Assembly: GCA_018266965.1 (NCBI GenBank)
Contig: JAFDZJ010000179.1
Span: 1 to 7,533, forward strand
Source of the DNA: Bacteroidota bacterium
GTDB lineage: Bacteria > Bacteroidota > Bacteroidia > Flavobacteriales > Weeksellaceae
Direction: 5' to 3'
DNA: 7,533 bases
In this document: one piece after another, positions 6,636 through 7,533 of the stretch
How the letters are laid out: every line of letters begins with the position of its first letter
Position numbering within the stretch: position 1 is the first letter of the stretch
Program-made: the position numbers and the translations under genes
Notes under the pieces: generated by a model
What the model saw: the letters and a program-made list of their open reading frames with translations, nothing else
Told to the model about the DNA's origin: nothing
The model's database searches: none

Positions 6636-6827
6636 ATTTACTGCAAGGGCTGGCAGACGCAATAACAATTGGCTGTTGTACTACTATCAGCTAATATCGG
6701 GTTTGACAGAATTCTTTTGGTCTTTTATTTGTTAACTTCAATATCAGTAATTTTAATCAGCTTCAGTTACCGGGCAGACACAGCAACAATGCCAACCCTG
6801 CGGTAAGCCTCGAACGTTGTGTGTCAT
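6636..6827 (+). repeat. attC-like palindromic element, family 2 copy B
   Basis: This is the second copy of the element at 4021-4227; the two align along most of their length with short indels. CTGCAAGGGCTGGCA (6641-6655) is complementary to TGCCAACCCTGCGG (6790-6803) apart from one bulged base and two mismatches that could form G-T pairs. The right end is CGAACGTTGTGTGTCAT (6811-6827); copy A has CGAACGTTGTACGAT there. The next start codon is 32 nt after the GTT at 6816. I find no clear AAC inverse core on the left (6621-6640 is AT-rich), so that border has diverged or lies elsewhere. Confidence 0.65.
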
Positions 6828-6847
6828 TTTAAATCGACTCTTCACTT

Positions 6848-7533
6848 ATGAACAGATTATTAAACATTGGTTTTATTTCGGTCGGACACTGGACACTTAA
6901 TAACGATGCGATTAAATACAACTTGACCTCACACCATACGACAACAAATGTTCTGTATAGTTTCATTTCTAACGGTGACATAAAATATATCGGCAAAACC
7001 AAAATGCAGTTGTCACAAAGAATGTATGGCTATCAGAATCCAGGCCCTTTACAGACAACTAACATAAGAGTAAATGCAGCTATTAAAAATTTGCTTGACA
7101 ACGACCAGCCAGTTGACATTTTTATTTTAACCGACAACGGACTTTTAAGGTATGGTGACTTTAGAATTAATCTTGCTGCGGGGCTTGAAGACACGTTAAT
7201 TTACGAGATAAATCCTGACTGGAATTTATCCGGACGAAACCTAATTCCAGTTGACACAGAAAGTGAAAAGCCAGAGCTTTCAAAAGAGCCAAAACCAACT
7301 GCTGCACTTATTCCTGTTTTGACAACTATTAATATTTTACTTGGACAGGCTTATTACAACCAAGGCTTTTTCAATGTTGGAAGAGAATATTCAGAAATGT
7401 TTGGGGCTGACAATGCTACTATTGACATACAACTTGGCTCAAGTGGCGACACTACAATTCAAGGGTATATCAATCGGACAGCAAATAAAAATGGAACACC
7501 AAGAATCATGGGCGGCAAGGATCTTCGGAACTG
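6848..7533 (+). CDS. GIY-YIG nuclease-family protein, 3' end outside window
   Basis: Open from ATG 6848 to the window edge: 228 complete codons with no stop. Residues about 35-130 match a GIY-YIG nuclease domain: VLYSF stands in the GIY position, KYIGKT is the YIG motif, the following L-x-x-RM-x-x-Y-x-x-PGP, TTNIRVNAAI continue the domain, and LEDTLIYEINPDWNLSGRN would carry the metal-binding Glu. After a Pro/Glu/Lys-rich linker (about 137-150) comes a second domain (GQAYYNQGFFNVG, IDIQLG, YINRTANKNGTPRIMGG) that I cannot name but that may give DNA specificity. The family includes restriction enzymes and repair or mobile-element nucleases; no methyltransferase gene is in view. Asp codons are 12 GAC to 2 GAT, unlike the receiver gene (1 to 7), which suggests a different origin. 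It is the last cassette-like unit here. Confidence 0.85.
   Translation, partial: MNRLLNIGFISVGHWTLNNDAIKYNLTSHHTTTNVLYSFISNGDIKYIGKTKMQLSQRMYGYQNPGPLQTTNIRVNAAIKNLLDNDQPVDIFILTDNGLLRYGDFRINLAAGLEDTLIYEINPDWNLSGRNLIPVDTESEKPELSKEPKPTAALIPVLTTINILLGQAYYNQGFFNVGREYSEMFGADNATIDIQLGSSGDTTIQGYINRTANKNGTPRIMGGKDLRN

Noticed and set aside
1..7533. CRISPR array
   Set aside because: Repeats are long, few, 2 kb or more apart and separated by genes; there are no short regularly spaced units.
1..7533. Insertion sequence or transposon explaining the repeats
   Set aside because: No transposase or recombinase reading frame is present, and the repeats are structured intergenic elements without target duplications that I could find.

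Overview
The window looks like an accessory, cassette-like stretch of a low-GC Bacteroidota genome. The evidence is AT-rich coding sequence, Shine-Dalgarno-poor starts, two exported proteins with an F-A-Q signal-peptidase site, and families common in that phylum (secreted esterase with TPR tail, WG/propeller protein, J-domain protein, GIY-YIG nuclease). A Chitinophagaceae-type host is a guess. All recognised genes lie on the + strand.

Layout. 1-70: right half of a structured repeat. 103-1977: secreted beta-propeller/WG-like protein with two zinc-finger-like Cys pairs. 1978-2593: 616 bases without a convincing gene, holding a second copy of the first repeat (2159-2281), a long hairpin (2352-2420) and a purine/pyrimidine stem-loop. 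2594-3511: one J-domain protein reading frame broken by a single in-frame TAG at 2861. 3498-3995: overlapping receiver-domain protein whose phosphoacceptor Asp is replaced by Gly. 4021-4227: second repeat type. 4253-5485: secreted putative esterase with TPR-like tail. 5493-5695: diverged intergenic element. 5733-6620: lipoprotein resembling DUF5829. 6636-6827: another copy of the second repeat type. 6848 to the window end: GIY-YIG nuclease-family protein, cut off by the edge.

The most interesting signal is the architecture. Unrelated genes or gene pairs, all in one orientation, are separated by imperfectly palindromic elements that end in a GTTG-type core. In four of five cases the next start codon lies 32-47 nt after that core. 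For two cassettes the core upstream of the gene is matched by an inverse, AAC-ending core downstream. This resembles an integron gene-cassette array with attC-like sites and no integrase in view (a CALIN-like cluster), but the sites are long (about 120-200 bp) and do not fit the classical GTTRRRY consensus well. The cassette model is an inference; the repeats and inverted arms are visible directly.

The genes do not form one pathway. Only the J-domain protein and the degenerate receiver protein, whose frames overlap, look like a functional pair. The other genes look like independent cargo: two exported proteins, a lipoprotein and a nuclease.
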